Positions 1-11,155 of a DNA stretch of 64,000 nt are shown here, piece after piece. The translations under genes were made by a program, and so were the position numbers. The stretch comes from Tabrizicola sp. (GTDB lineage Bacteria; Pseudomonadota; Alphaproteobacteria; Rhodobacterales; Rhodobacteraceae), in assembly GCF_016793705.1 (NCBI RefSeq), contig NZ_JAEULO010000031.1, forward strand, positions 30,511-94,510, in the 5' to 3' direction. The notes beneath the pieces are model-generated. The model did not search any database. It was not told the origin of the DNA and saw only the letters and a program-made list of their open reading frames with translations. How positions within the stretch are numbered: the first letter of the stretch is position 1; every line of letters starts with the position of its first letter.

Positions 1-803
1 GGCAGCGCGGCCAGGGCGGTGGCGGCGTTCTCCGATCCCTCCTCCGGGTCGGTCTCGCCGATGCCGCTGTGGGCCAGTGCCACGATGATGTCGGCCCCGC
101 ATGCGCGCAGCCGGGGCAGCCAGGCACGGGCCGCGGCAAGGATGTCGCGTGTCTGTATCGATCCCTCTGGCGTATTCCGGTCCCACTCGGCGATCTGCGG
201 TGGGGCGAAGCCGATCACCCCGATCCGCAGAAGATGGGCATGGCCGTCGTGGTCGATGATCTGGCGGCGCAGGATGGCAAAGGGCGGCACCAGCGTTTCG
301 TCGCGCGAGGCGCTCTTGCCAAGCCGGGTGGCGACATTCGCCGAGACGACCGGAAAGCTGGCGTCGGCAAGCACGCCGGAGAGGAAGCGCAGCCCATAGT
401 CGAATTCGTGGTTCCCCAGCGTCGCGGCGTCATAGCCCAGGGTGTTGAAGGCGGTGATGACCGGATGCGCCCGCCTTCGGCGGGTCGTGGCGGCATAGTC
501 GGCCAGCGGATTGCCTTGCAGGAAATCGCCATTGTCGAACAATAGGCAGTTGCGCGCCTCGCCACGGGCCTCGGCAATTTGCAGCGCAATTGCACCCAGG
601 CCTAGATTGGCATTCGGGCGATCCGCACGATAATCGTAGGGCATCAGGCTTGCGTGCAGGTCGCTGGTAGCGATCAGCCGCAGAGACGCGCGGGGACGAG
701 GGGATGTCGCAGGGAGAATCTCATGGGCGGCAGGCATTCTGTCCGCTTCGGAATCCTTTCGGGTCAGCGACTTGGCGACCGATGCGACGGGTACTTGATA
801 CAT
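1..803 (-). CDS. cpdB: 2',3'-cyclic-nucleotide 2'-phosphodiesterase / 3'-nucleotidase (partial, 3' end outside window)
   Basis: Metallophosphatase of the 5'-nucleotidase/CpdB family, which releases nucleosides and phosphate from 2',3'-cyclic and 3'-nucleotides. The frame stays open from an ATG at 803 to the window edge (about 267 residues), so the C-terminal part of a protein normally around 650 residues is missing. Metal-binding motifs are in order: TSDLH (about residue 46-50), FDNGD (89-93), GNHEFDYG (130-137) and a later LAHSG. I see no clear signal peptide after the first ATG although E. coli CpdB is periplasmic; a second ATG at complement 737 is an alternative start. It is divergent from nudC. 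The family call is firm; exact substrate is inferred. Confidence 0.85.
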   Translation of the reverse strand, partial: MYQVPVASVAKSLTRKDSEADRMPAAHEILPATSPRPRASLRLIATSDLHASLMPYDYRADRPNANLGLGAIALQIAEARGEARNCLLFDNGDFLQGNPLADYAATTRRRRAHPVITAFNTLGYDAATLGNHEFDYGLRFLSGVLADASFPVVSANVATRLGKSASRDETLVPPFAILRRQIIDHDGHAHLLRIGVIGFAPPQIAEWDRNTPEGSIQTRDILAAARAWLPRLRACGADIIVALAHSGIGETDPEEGSENAATALAAL

Positions 804-1025
804 CGAACCCCCAGTGGCTTGCCAGGGCTCGGAACCGCCTGAAACCACGAACCGCTTTCCACACTTTATGCGTGAGCGATCTATCGTTCCGGTTGTGTCA
901 ATGTTGTGGCGAATTGTCGTTATTCGCGCGAAGCCCTGTATTCGCCGCAAGTTGACAATTGAAATTGCAAGCGAAGCGGTGGATTCTAGGAGAGACAGGA
1001 ACAATCAGCGGGATGTATATCTTGA

Positions 1026-1973
1026 ATGCGGATTGCTGAAACAGTTACTTTCGGCGGGTCGGCGCTTGACCGGCGGGCGGGTCTGCGGCGCGATGCCGCA
1101 GGATTGGCGGCGGCGCTGGCTTCGGGCGCGGTGCTGCCACTTTGGCGCGGCAAACCGCTCATGGACGGCGAGCGTCCGGTGTGGGTTCCGGCGGGGCATC
1201 CGGCCCTGGCGCCGGCAAGCGAGCCGGTCTTCCTCGGGATCGACGATGGCGTCGCACGCTTTGCCGCCGACCTGTCGGACTGGTCGCCCGAAGCCGGGGC
1301 CCAGGGCATCGAGGCGGGGTTCTTCGACACTTCGGTGCAGCAGCATCCGGCAGTGACAAAGGGCGGGTTCACCGAACTGCGCGGCGTCATGACCCTGCTG
1401 ACCCCGCGCGAGGCGGAACTGGTTGCCACCGCCAAGGCGCTTCTGCAATGGCATCGCAGCCACGGCTTCTGTTCCACCTGCGGCGCGAAATCCGGGATGG
1501 CGCAAGGCGGGTGGCAACGGACCTGCCCCGCCTGCGCCGCCCAGCACTTCCCGCGTACCGACCCGGTGGTGATCATGCTGGTGACGCGGGGCAATTCCGT
1601 CCTCCTGGGCCGTAGCCCCGGCTGGCCCGAGGGGATGTTCTCGCTGCTGGCGGGCTTCGTCGAACCGGGCGAGACGCTGGAAGCCGCCGTGCGCCGCGAG
1701 GTGCAGGAGGAGACGGGCGTGACCTGCGGAGCGGTGTCCTACCTTGCCAGCCAGCCGTGGCCCTTCCCCGCTTCGCTGATGATCGGCGCGCGGACCGAGG
1801 CCACGAGCCATGACATCCGCATCGACCCGGAGGAGCTGGAGCAGGCGCTATGGGTCACGCGGGAAGACCTGGTGCAGGTCTTTGCAGGCAGCCATCCGCT
1901 GATCCGGCCCAGCCGCAAGGGGGCGATCGCCCATTTCATTCTGCGCGCCTGGCTTGCGGATCGGCTTGATTGA
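1026..1973 (+). CDS. nudC: NAD(H) diphosphatase, Nudix family with zinc ribbon
   Basis: Hydrolyses NAD(H) to NMN(H) and AMP; NudC enzymes also remove NAD caps from RNA. The 315-residue protein has a variable N-terminal domain (1-140), a zinc ribbon with Cys149, Cys152, Cys167 and Cys170 followed by HFPRTDP, a Nudix box starting at GFVEPGETLEAAV (210-222) and continuing through REVQEETG (224-231), and the NudC-specific SQPWPFP motif (242-248) that separates this family from ordinary Nudix hydrolases. All these diagnostic elements are intact. It is monocistronic or leads into the SRPBCC gene 56 bp downstream. Confidence 0.95.
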   Translation: MRIAETVTFGGSALDRRAGLRRDAAGLAAALASGAVLPLWRGKPLMDGERPVWVPAGHPALAPASEPVFLGIDDGVARFAADLSDWSPEAGAQGIEAGFFDTSVQQHPAVTKGGFTELRGVMTLLTPREAELVATAKALLQWHRSHGFCSTCGAKSGMAQGGWQRTCPACAAQHFPRTDPVVIMLVTRGNSVLLGRSPGWPEGMFSLLAGFVEPGETLEAAVRREVQEETGVTCGAVSYLASQPWPFPASLMIGARTEATSHDIRIDPEELEQALWVTREDLVQVFAGSHPLIRPSRKGAIAHFILRAWLADRLD

Positions 1974-2029
1974 CCCGATCTTCCTGCTATCCGGGTGTCG
2001 TGACCTGATGTGCAACCTGTGGAGCGGCG

Positions 2030-2497
2030 ATGAAGCTGGCGGCGAAGACCGATCTTGAAGTTCCTGCCGCCGCCGTCTTTGCCGCGCTGATCGACACCCC
2101 GACCTGGGAGCGCGAGGCGATCCGCAACGGGGTCGAGGTGGAGCGTCCTGCGGGGACGCCGGACAGCGGCGTCGGGGCCGAATGGCGCATCCGCGGTCAT
2201 TTCCGGGGCAAGGCGCGCAAGGTGACGGTCCGCATCGCAGAGATGACGCCGGGCCAGCGCCTGGCGATGGGGATGGACAGCCCCTCCGTCGAGGGCACGG
2301 TCCAGATCGAGGTCATGGTCCTGTCGCCCCGCCGCAGCCGGCTGCGCGCCGATCTGGAGATCAAGCCGAAGACGCTGGCGGCGCGGCTTTTCATCAACAC
2401 GATGCGGCTGGCCAAGGGCCGGGTGCAGGCCCGGTTCGAGAAGGGGCTGATCCAGCTTGGCGCCCGGATCAAGGACCGCTACGACCGTCAGGCCTGA
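2030..2497 (+). CDS. SRPBCC (START/Bet v1-like) family protein
   Basis: 155 residues with the pattern of the SRPBCC fold: an N-terminal strand starting MKLAAKTDLEVPAAAVF, a DTPTWER segment, central beta strands and a long C-terminal helix (about 125-150). Such proteins bind hydrophobic ligands in a deep cavity; some relatives (CoxG/polyketide cyclase-like) assist enzymes or membranes. The ligand cannot be read from the sequence. The gene's 3' end overlaps pheA on the other strand by 10 bp, a convergent arrangement. No signal peptide or membrane segment was seen. Confidence 0.75.
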   Translation: MKLAAKTDLEVPAAAVFAALIDTPTWEREAIRNGVEVERPAGTPDSGVGAEWRIRGHFRGKARKVTVRIAEMTPGQRLAMGMDSPSVEGTVQIEVMVLSPRRSRLRADLEIKPKTLAARLFINTMRLAKGRVQARFEKGLIQLGARIKDRYDRQA

Positions 2498-3333
2498 ACC
2501 GGACCGCGCTCGCGGTCGGCGGGGTAGACCCCCAGGATGCGCACTTCCGAGGTGAAGTAGCGCAATTCCTCCAGCGCCAGCGCGACATTGGCGTCTTCTG
2601 GATGGCCCTCGATGTCGGCGTAGAATTCCGTCGCAGTGAAGGTGCCGCCGACCATGTAGCTTTCCAGCTTGGTCATGTTGATGCCATTGGTGGCGAACCC
2701 GCCAAGCGCCTTGTAAAGCGCAGCCGGAATGTTGCGGACGCGGAAGGTGAAGGTGGTGATCATCTTTCCGGCGCCGCGACGTGTCAGGTCCGTGTCGCGC
2801 GACATCACAAGAAAACGGGTGGTGTTGTTCGCGTGATCCTCGATATGCCGGGCCAGCACGTTCAGCCCGTAGATTTCGGCCGCCAGTTCGCTGGCCAGGG
2901 CGGCGCGGGACTTGTCCCCGGCCTCGGCCACCTCGCGCGCGGCGCGGGCGTTGTCAGAGCTGACCTTGCCACGAATGCCGTGCGCCTTCAGGAAGCCCGC
3001 GCATTGCGGCAGGATCACCACATGGCCATGCGCTTCCTTCACGTCCTCGACCTTCGCGCCCGGGACGCCCAGAAGATTCACATGCACGCGAACGAAGGCC
3101 TCGTCGATGATGTGCAGGCCGGATTTCGGCAGCAGGGAATGCACGTCGGCGACCCGGCCGTAGGTGGAGTTCTCGACGGCAAGCATCCCCAGGTCGACAT
3201 CGCCGCGCGCGACGCGGTCGACGACCTCTTCGAAAGTGGTGCTGGGGACCGCCTCGAAATCCGGGCGCGACTGCTGGCAGGCCTGGTGCGAATAAGCCCC
3301 GAGTTCCCCCTGAAAAGCGATGCGTCCGGCCAT
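2488..3333 (-). CDS. pheA: Prephenate dehydratase with ACT domain
   Basis: Converts prephenate to phenylpyruvate in phenylalanine synthesis. The 281-residue product, read from the ATG at 3333, has the PDT domain (begins RIAFQGELGAYSHQ, contains the catalytic NNTTRFLVM segment around residue 170-180) and a C-terminal ACT domain (about 195-275) for feedback control, with ESYMVGGTFTATEFYAD in place of the more common ESRP-type effector motif. The frame is open further upstream to 3540, but those residues overlap the cytochrome gene and look noncoding, so the ATG directly before RIAFQG is preferred. There is no fused chorismate mutase, as usual in alphaproteobacteria. Confidence 0.93.
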   Translation of the reverse strand: MAGRIAFQGELGAYSHQACQQSRPDFEAVPSTTFEEVVDRVARGDVDLGMLAVENSTYGRVADVHSLLPKSGLHIIDEAFVRVHVNLLGVPGAKVEDVKEAHGHVVILPQCAGFLKAHGIRGKVSSDNARAAREVAEAGDKSRAALASELAAEIYGLNVLARHIEDHANNTTRFLVMSRDTDLTRRGAGKMITTFTFRVRNIPAALYKALGGFATNGINMTKLESYMVGGTFTATEFYADIEGHPEDANVALALEELRYFTSEVRILGVYPADRERGPVQA

Positions 3334-3392
3334 TGCGCGCGTCCCCCGTGTCGAAAACCTGCCCCGAGGGCGTTTCGCCGCGCGTCTACACC

Positions 3393-3422
3393 TTGAAACA
3401 TGCCGGTGGAAGCGGATAGATA
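3393..3422 (+). promoter_or_regulatory. Possible sigma-70 promoter for the cytochrome c gene
   Basis: TTGAAA at 3393-3398 is followed after 17-18 bp by ATAGAT/TAGATA (3416-3422), about 35 bp upstream of the cytochrome ATG. The -35 is good and the -10 is weak. Confidence 0.35.
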
Positions 3423-3454
3423 CCCCGCGAACGCAGACCCCAGATAGGTGAACC

Positions 3455-3985
3455 ATGTTCGACACGATGACGATGACCAAGACGGTGGGCGCGGTGTGCG
3501 GTTCGCTTCTGGTCCTGATGCTGGTGGGCTGGGCGGGCAACTCGCTTTACACCGTGGGCGGCGGCGAACATGGCGAACATGCGGAAGGCGAACTGACGCA
3601 GGCCTACACCATCGACACCGGCGATGCGGCGGCCCCGGCCGAAGGTGGCGAGACGGTGGATGTTGCCGCGCTCCTGGCGGCGGGCGATGCGGCAGCCGGT
3701 GAGGCCGTGTTCAAGAAATGCGGCTCGTGCCACAAGCTCGACGGGTCGAATGCCGTGGGTCCGCACCTGAACGGCGTTGTGGGCCGCAACCACGCCTCGG
3801 TCCCGGACTTCGCCTATTCCGAAGCCATGGCCGCCAAATCGGGTGAGCCCTGGACGCCGGAAGCGCTCTTCGCCTTCCTTGAGAACCCCAAGCAGGTGAT
3901 CCCCGGCACCAAGATGGCCTTCGCCGGCCTGCCGAAGCCGGAAGATCGCGCAAACGTCGTGGCGTTCCTCGCCTCGAAGCCCTGA
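3455..3985 (+). CDS. cycM: Membrane-anchored c-type cytochrome (CycM / cytochrome cy type)
   Basis: 176 residues. An uncleaved N-terminal membrane segment (about 11-28) is followed by a linker rich in Ala, Gly, Glu and Asp (about 30-75) and a class I cytochrome c domain with CGSCH at 89-93 for covalent haem and GTKMAF with Met154 as the sixth ligand. This architecture is that of CycM/cytochrome cy, which carries electrons from the bc1 complex to terminal oxidases while tethered to the membrane. It is divergent from pheA and is followed by a strong hairpin terminator, so probably a single-gene unit. Confidence 0.9.
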   Translation: MFDTMTMTKTVGAVCGSLLVLMLVGWAGNSLYTVGGGEHGEHAEGELTQAYTIDTGDAAAPAEGGETVDVAALLAAGDAAAGEAVFKKCGSCHKLDGSNAVGPHLNGVVGRNHASVPDFAYSEAMAAKSGEPWTPEALFAFLENPKQVIPGTKMAFAGLPKPEDRANVVAFLASKP

Positions 3986-4007
3986 ACCGGCCCCATGGCG
4001 TGATTGC

Positions 4008-4034
4008 AAAGCCGCCCCCTGCGGGCGGCTTTTT
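4008..4034 (+). terminator. Rho-independent terminator after cytochrome c gene
   Basis: A 7-bp GC stem (GCCGCCC at 4011-4017 with GGGCGGC at 4023-4029), extended by AAA/TTT pairs, is followed by five T residues. It sits 22 bp after the cytochrome stop codon. Confidence 0.85.
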
Positions 4035-4134
4035 CATGCTCACGCAAAAGCGCGCGCCAATCGCGGCTTGTTGGCTCGACAATCGCCGGATTAGCATGAA
4101 TGGTCGGAAGCGGAACCGAAGGGGAGGCTGGCGG

Positions 4135-6051
4135 ATGCGGACAGAAAAGCGCGGGACGGCACGGGTTGACGCAGCACGGGTGAAACCCGGCCCGGTCTTC
4201 GCAGCCGGGGCTCTGATCCTGGGTCTCGCCGCGCTGGCCCTGCCTGCCCGGGCGGAAGCCGTGATCAAGTCGCACGGCATCTCCACCTTCGGCGACCTCG
4301 CCCTTCCCGCCGACTTCACGCATCTGCCCTATGCGAATCCGGACGCCCCCAAGGGCGGCGAGATCAGCGAATGGTCGCCGGGCAGCTTCGACAGCTTCAA
4401 CCCTTACGCCATCGCCGGCAACGCCGCCGCGCTGTCGTCGATCTTCTATGAATCGATCCTGACCGGGACGCTCGACGACGTCAGCGCCGTCTACTGCCTG
4501 CTCTGCGAGACGATGGAATATCCCGTGGACCGATCCTGGGTGATCTTCAACCTGCGCAAGGACGTGACCTTCTCGGATGGCAGCCCCTTCACCGCCGATG
4601 ACGTGCTTTTCAGCTACGAGCTGTTCCGCGACAAGGGCATCCCGGAATACCGCAGCGTCGCGAACGGCAAGTTCCAGTCGGTCGAGGTGCTGGATCCCTA
4701 CCGCATCAAGTTCACCTTCACCCCCGGCACCTCGTTCCGCGACATGCCCGCCCAGGCCGGAAGCTCGCCGATTTTCTCGCGCAAGGATTACGAGGAGAAC
4801 AAACGCGACCTTGAAAAATCCAGCCTCCAGCCCTTCCTCGGCACCGCGGCCTATGTGCTGGACAGCTTCAAGCCCGGCCAGCAGGTGATCTACAAGCGGA
4901 ACCCGGATTACTGGGGCGAGAAGCACCCACTGAACGTGGGCCAGAACAACTTCGACCGCATCCGCATCGAGTATTTCGGCGACGACAATGCCGCGATGGA
5001 GGCGTTCAAGGCCGGCGTCTACACGTTCCGGACCGAAGGCGACTCGAAGCGCTGGGCGACCAACTACGATTTCCCGGCGATCCAGGCGGGGGATATCGTC
5101 AAGGCCGTGATCCCCTCGGGCGATATAGCTGGCGGCCAGTCGATCATCTTCAACCTGCGCCGCGCGCAGTTCCAGGACCCGCGCGTGCGCGAGGCTCTGG
5201 GTCTGGTCTTCAACTTCGAATGGTCGAACAAGGCGCTGTTCTACGGGCTTTTGTCGCGGATCAACTCGATCTGGGAAAACTCCGACATGGCCGCGACCGG
5301 GGTGGCGACGCCCGAGGAGGTGGCGATCCTGAAGCCCCTGGTCGATGAGGGCCTGCTTCCCGCCAGCATCCTGACCGACGAGGTGCCGATGGGATCGGTC
5401 TCGTCGGACAGCAACAATCTCGACCGCAAGAATTTGCGCAAGGCCTCGGCGCTTCTGGATGAGGCTGGGTGGACGGTGGGCGACGACGGCATCCGCCGCA
5501 ACGCCAAGGGCGAGAAGCTGCGGATGGAGATGGTCCATGTCCGCACCGACCTGTTGCCGGTGATGAACGCCTATGTCGAGAACCTGCGCGCCCTGGGCGT
5601 GGACGCCAGCTTCGACATCATCGACGACCCGCAGTTGCAGCAGCGCGCCAGCCCGCCGGTCTTCGATTTCGACGCGCTGCCCACGACGGTGGTCAACGGC
5701 GGGCTGGAGCCGGGGGGGGTGCTGAAACAGGCCTGGGCCTCGGTCGCCAAGGATAATTCCAGCCGCAACCGCATGGGCTATGCCAATCCGGCGGTGGACA
5801 AGCTCCTGGACATGGTCGAGGCCGCGAAAAGCCGCGAGGAGTTGACGACAGTGGTCAGGGCGCTGGACCGGGTGCTGCGGTCGGAATTCGTCATCGTCCC
5901 GCGCTATTACAAGAAGGACAACTGGGTCGCCTACTACAACATGTACGAACACCCGGCGAACCTGCCCCCATATGGACTGGGCGAACTGTCGATCTGGTGG
6001 TACAACGCCGAAAAAGCCGACGCGCTGAAGGCCAAGGGCGCGTTGAAGTAA
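4135..6051 (+). CDS. yejA: Peptide/oligopeptide ABC transporter substrate-binding protein (YejA-like)
   Basis: Periplasmic solute-binding protein of the SBP_bac_5 family, about 638 residues from the ATG at 4135, which has AGGGGAGG just upstream; the open frame extends back to 4000 but runs through the terminator hairpin of the previous gene. A signal peptide with a long basic n-region and a hydrophobic core ending [10 protein letters not shown] is present. The mature part begins with the YejA-type HGISTFGD and [10 protein letters not shown] motifs. It leads yejB, yejE and yejF, 19 bp upstream of yejB. By family, this importer takes up peptides and microcin-C-like compounds; the actual cargo is unknown. 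Confidence 0.93.
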   Translation: MRTEKRGTARVDAARVKPGPVFAAGALILGLAALALPARAEAVIKSHGISTFGDLALPADFTHLPYANPDAPKGGEISEWSPGSFDSFNPYAIAGNAAALSSIFYESILTGTLDDVSAVYCLLCETMEYPVDRSWVIFNLRKDVTFSDGSPFTADDVLFSYELFRDKGIPEYRSVANGKFQSVEVLDPYRIKFTFTPGTSFRDMPAQAGSSPIFSRKDYEENKRDLEKSSLQPFLGTAAYVLDSFKPGQQVIYKRNPDYWGEKHPLNVGQNNFDRIRIEYFGDDNAAMEAFKAGVYTFRTEGDSKRWATNYDFPAIQAGDIVKAVIPSGDIAGGQSIIFNLRRAQFQDPRVREALGLVFNFEWSNKALFYGLLSRINSIWENSDMAATGVATPEEVAILKPLVDEGLLPASILTDEVPMGSVSSDSNNLDRKNLRKASALLDEAGWTVGDDGIRRNAKGEKLRMEMVHVRTDLLPVMNAYVENLRALGVDASFDIIDDPQLQQRASPPVFDFDALPTTVVNGGLEPGGVLKQAWASVAKDNSSRNRMGYANPAVDKLLDMVEAAKSREELTTVVRALDRVLRSEFVIVPRYYKKDNWVAYYNMYEHPANLPPYGLGELSIWWYNAEKADALKAKGALK

Positions 6052-6070
6052 CCAGGAACGGGCAGGGACC

Positions 6071-7213
6071 TTGGGCGCCTATATCCTTCGCCGCTTGCTT
6101 CTGGTGATCCCGACGCTGTTCGGCGTGATGGTGATCAACTTCGCGCTGACCCAGTTCGTCCCCGGCGGGCCGATCGAACAGATCAAGGCCCGGTTCGAGG
6201 GTGAGGGGGATTCGATCCAGAACCTCTCGGGCACCGAGGGCGCCGGGGTTCAGGACGACGACGGCGGCTATGTCGGCGCCCGCGGCCTGCCGCCCGAATT
6301 CCTGGCCAAGCTCGAGGTCCAGTTCGGCTTTTCCCGCGTGGTCTGCGACGAGGGCTTCACCGGCGAACCCTCGCTGAAGGCGCCAGAATGCCACAAGGAG
6401 GCGATCCCCGCCGTGGAACGCTTCCTGATCATGATGGGTAAATACCTCACCTTCGACTTCGGCGAGAGCTACTTCCGGTCGATCTCGGTGGTGGATCTGG
6501 TGATCGAGAAGATGCCGGTGTCGATCACCCTTGGCCTCTGGTCCACCCTCATCGCCTACCTCGTCTCGATCCCCCTCGGCATCCGCAAGGCGGTGCGCGA
6601 CGGTTCAAGCTTCGACACCTGGACCTCGGGCATCATCATCGCGGCCTATGCGATCCCGGGCTTCCTCTTCGCGATCATGCTGATGGTCGTCTTCGCGGGC
6701 GGCTCCTATTACCAGTGGTTCCCCCTGCGCGGCCTGACCAGCGACAACTGGTCCCAGCTTTCGCTCTGGGGCAAGATCACTGATTACCTCTGGCACATCA
6801 CGCTCCCGGTGACGGCGCAGCTGATCTCCTCTTTCGCGGTGCTGACGCTTCTGACCAAGAACAGCTTCCTGGAAGAGATCAAGAAGCAATACGTCATGAC
6901 CGCCCGCGCCAAGGGTCTGTCGGAGAGCCGCGTCCTCTACGGCCACGTCTTCCGCAACGCGATGCTGATCGTCATCGCGGGCTTTCCAGGGCTGTTCCTC
7001 GCGGTGTTCTTCGGGTCGAGCCTCCTGATCGAGGTGATCTTCTCGCTGGACGGACTTGGCCAACTCGGCTTCCGGTCAGCGGTCGAACGTGACTATCCGG
7101 TGATCTTCGGCACGCTCTTCGCCTTCGGGCTGATCGGGCTGGTGGTCGGTATCCTGTCCGACCTGATGTATGTCCTCGTCGATCCCCGGATCGACTTCGA
7201 AAGGCGCGCGTGA
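6071..7213 (+). CDS. yejB: Peptide ABC transporter permease (YejB-like)
   Basis: 380-residue inner-membrane permease read from a TTG codon (6071) with GGCAGGGA upstream; it begins [19 protein letters not shown], a hydrophobic start typical of DppB/YejB proteins. An extended loop (about 40-110) precedes the core membrane segments, and the EAA-type cytoplasmic loop that docks on the ATPase is visible in [12 protein letters not shown] (about 276-287). The stop overlaps the yejE start (TGATG), so the two permease halves are translationally coupled. Confidence 0.92.
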   Translation: MGAYILRRLLLVIPTLFGVMVINFALTQFVPGGPIEQIKARFEGEGDSIQNLSGTEGAGVQDDDGGYVGARGLPPEFLAKLEVQFGFSRVVCDEGFTGEPSLKAPECHKEAIPAVERFLIMMGKYLTFDFGESYFRSISVVDLVIEKMPVSITLGLWSTLIAYLVSIPLGIRKAVRDGSSFDTWTSGIIIAAYAIPGFLFAIMLMVVFAGGSYYQWFPLRGLTSDNWSQLSLWGKITDYLWHITLPVTAQLISSFAVLTLLTKNSFLEEIKKQYVMTARAKGLSESRVLYGHVFRNAMLIVIAGFPGLFLAVFFGSSLLIEVIFSLDGLGQLGFRSAVERDYPVIFGTLFAFGLIGLVVGILSDLMYVLVDPRIDFERRA

Positions 7214-8322
7214 TGGCGCTTTCGGCCCTCAACCAGCGGCGCTGGCGCAACTTCAAGGCCAACCGCCGCGCCTTCTGGTCGCTGTGGCTGCTCCTCCTCC
7301 TTTACGGCCTCTCGCTCTTTGCCGAGTTGATCGCCAATGATCGGCCCGTCCTGGTGCAGTATAACGGCGGCTATTACATGCCGGTGTTCAAGTTCTACCC
7401 CGAAACCACCTTCGGCGGCGACCTCAGGACCGAGGCCGACTACACCACCCCCGAGGTGAAATGCCTCATCGTCTCCGCCGGATCGCTGGATTGCTGGGAT
7501 GACCCCGACGGCATCCGGGCCGAGGTGGAAAGCGAGGGCACCGCCGCCGGACAAGCCGTCAACAAGGGCTGGATGCTCTGGCCGCCGATCCCCTACCGTT
7601 ATAACACCATCGTCGACACCGGCGGCGTCGCGCCCGGCCCGCCAAGCGCCCAGAACTGGCTTGGCACCGACGACACGAGCCGCGACGTGCTGGCGCGGGT
7701 GATCTACGGCTTCCGGCTTTCCGTCACCTTCGCTCTGATCGTCACCGTCCTCACCTCGGTCATCGGCATCGCCGCCGGGGCGGTGCAGGGCTATTTCGGC
7801 GGCCTCACCGACCTTCTCTTCCAGCGCTTCATCGAGCTTTGGTCCTCGGTCCCCACGCTCTACGTCATCATCATCCTGACCGCCGTCTGGGCCAAAAGCT
7901 TCTGGCTGCTGGTGGGCTTGCTGGTCGCCTTCGGCTGGACCGGCCTTGTCGGCGTGGTCCGGGCCGAGTTCCTGCGGGCGCGAAACTTCGAATACGTCCG
8001 CGCCGCCAAGGCGCTGGGTGTCTCCGACTGGCAGATCATGTTCCGCCACGTCCTGCCGAACGCGATGGTCGCGACGCTGACCCTCCTCCCCTTCGCGGTG
8101 ACCGGGGTGATCGGCACGCTGGCCTCGCTCGACTACCTCGGCTTCGGCCTGCCCGCCGACCTGCCCTCGCTCGGCCAGCTCACCCGCCAGGCGCAGCAGA
8201 ACCTTCAGGCCCCGCACCTCGCCTTCGTCGCCTTCTTCACCTTCGCGATCATGCTTTCGCTCCTCGTTTTCATCTTCGAGGGCATCCGCGACGCCTTCGA
8301 CCCGCGGAAGACGTTCAGATGA
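7213..8322 (+). CDS. yejE: Peptide ABC transporter permease (YejE-like)
   Basis: About 369 residues. The first 30 residues hold RRWRNFKANRRAFWSLW, then a membrane helix; a periplasmic insert (about 45-150, with NGGYYMPVFKFYPETTFGG) characteristic of YejE follows, then five or six membrane segments and an EAA loop (YVRAAKALGVSD, about residue 260-271). A GTG three bases earlier (7210) is possible, but the ATG at 7213 gives the usual stop-start overlap. It pairs with YejB to form the channel. Confidence 0.92.
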   Translation: MALSALNQRRWRNFKANRRAFWSLWLLLLLYGLSLFAELIANDRPVLVQYNGGYYMPVFKFYPETTFGGDLRTEADYTTPEVKCLIVSAGSLDCWDDPDGIRAEVESEGTAAGQAVNKGWMLWPPIPYRYNTIVDTGGVAPGPPSAQNWLGTDDTSRDVLARVIYGFRLSVTFALIVTVLTSVIGIAAGAVQGYFGGLTDLLFQRFIELWSSVPTLYVIIILTAVWAKSFWLLVGLLVAFGWTGLVGVVRAEFLRARNFEYVRAAKALGVSDWQIMFRHVLPNAMVATLTLLPFAVTGVIGTLASLDYLGFGLPADLPSLGQLTRQAQQNLQAPHLAFVAFFTFAIMLSLLVFIFEGIRDAFDPRKTFR

Positions 8323-8332
8323 GGCGGGGTCG

Positions 8333-9916
<1,584 letters not shown>

Positions 9917-9919
9917 CGC

Positions 9920-11143
9920 TTGAAGCTTCTCTTCGTCCACCAGAACTTCCCCGGCCAGTTCCTGCACCTCGCGCCCGAGATGCAGCGGCGCGGCCATGAC
10001 GTTCGGGCGCTGACCGCAGCGACCAACAAGACGACCTCGGATGTGCCGCTGCTGCGCTACGCCCACACCGCGCCCGAGGTCGATGCCAAGGCCACCCGCC
10101 TCGGGCGCAACTTCACCACGATGAGCGACCGGGGTGTCAGCGTGGCCCGGTTCTGCCAGCGCCTGCGCGCCCAAGGTTATGTCCCCGACGTGATCTACGG
10201 CCATTCCGGCTGGGGCGAGACGCTGTTTCTGAAAGAGGTCTGGCCCGAGGCCAAGCTCCTGGTCTTCGCCGAATTCTACTATCGGGGCCACGGCGCCGAC
10301 ACCGGCTTCGACCCGGAATTCCAGGTTTCGGGCTTCGACCAGGTGATGATCGCCCAGTCGCGCGCCGCCTATATGGCGCAGGCGCTGGCCCATGCCGACC
10401 GGGGGGTCAGCCCGACCGAATGGCAGGCCAGCACGCACCCGCCGCTCCTGCGCCGGCACCTGGAGGTGATCTTCGACGGGGTGGATTGCGACCGGCTGGC
10501 GCCGAACCCCGATGCGACCTTCACCCTGCCGGACGGCCGCATACTGCATCGGGGCGATGAGGTCCTGACTTTCGTCAACCGCAACCTCGAACCCTATCGC
10601 GGCTACCACATCTTCATGCGCGCCCTGCCGGATATCCTTGCCGCGCGACCGGAAGCCCAGGTCGTGATCGTCGGCGGGAACGAGGTCAGCTACGGCGCGA
10701 AGCCCAGGGACGGCGCCTCGTGGAAAGAGGTGATCCTGGCCGAGGTGAGGGACCGGCTGGACCTGTCACGGGTGCATTTCACGGGCAAGCTGCCCTATGA
10801 CCGGCTGGTCGACCTGATCCATGTCGCCCGCGTCCATGCCTATCTGACCTATCCCTTCGTCCTGTCCTGGTCGATGGTCGAGACGCTGGCCGCCGGGACC
10901 CTGGTCGTGGGCTCGAACACCGCCCCGGTGGCCGAGGTGATCAAGGACGGCGTGAACGGGCGGCTGGTGGATTTCTTCGACGTTAAGGGGTGGTCGGCGG
11001 CATTGACCGATGCCCTCGCCCGGCCCAAGGCCTATGACGCGATACGCGACGCGGCCCGCCGCATGGTGCAGGACCGCTACGACCTGCGCTCGGTCTGCCT
11101 GCCGAGGCAGGTGGAACTTCTGACCCGGCTGGAGCGCGGCTGA
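9920..11143 (+). CDS. Glycosyltransferase family 4 protein
   Basis: 407 residues from a TTG start, with a GT-B layout: an N-terminal domain beginning KLLFVHQNFPGQFLHLAPEM, then the C-terminal nucleotide-sugar domain (about 225-400) with FVNRNLEPYRGYHIFMRALP and a late SWSMVETLAAGTLVV segment holding the conserved acidic residue that contacts the sugar nucleotide. Members transfer a sugar to lipid, protein or polysaccharide acceptors; donor and acceptor cannot be told here. It sits 3 bp behind yejF and probably shares its transcript, an unusual partner for a peptide importer. Confidence 0.8.
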   Translation: MKLLFVHQNFPGQFLHLAPEMQRRGHDVRALTAATNKTTSDVPLLRYAHTAPEVDAKATRLGRNFTTMSDRGVSVARFCQRLRAQGYVPDVIYGHSGWGETLFLKEVWPEAKLLVFAEFYYRGHGADTGFDPEFQVSGFDQVMIAQSRAAYMAQALAHADRGVSPTEWQASTHPPLLRRHLEVIFDGVDCDRLAPNPDATFTLPDGRILHRGDEVLTFVNRNLEPYRGYHIFMRALPDILAARPEAQVVIVGGNEVSYGAKPRDGASWKEVILAEVRDRLDLSRVHFTGKLPYDRLVDLIHVARVHAYLTYPFVLSWSMVETLAAGTLVVGSNTAPVAEVIKDGVNGRLVDFFDVKGWSAALTDALARPKAYDAIRDAARRMVQDRYDLRSVCLPRQVELLTRLERG

Positions 11144-11155
11144 GGCCGCCTTGCC

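Noticed and set aside
4000-4134. Upstream extension of yejA to 4000
   Set aside because: It would run through the preceding terminator; the ATG at 4135 has a good ribosome site and directly precedes the signal peptide.
3814-5952. 712-codon minus-strand frame opposite cycM and yejA
   Set aside because: Overlaps a terminator and two clear genes; the protein shows no motif and is rich in Asp, His and Arg.
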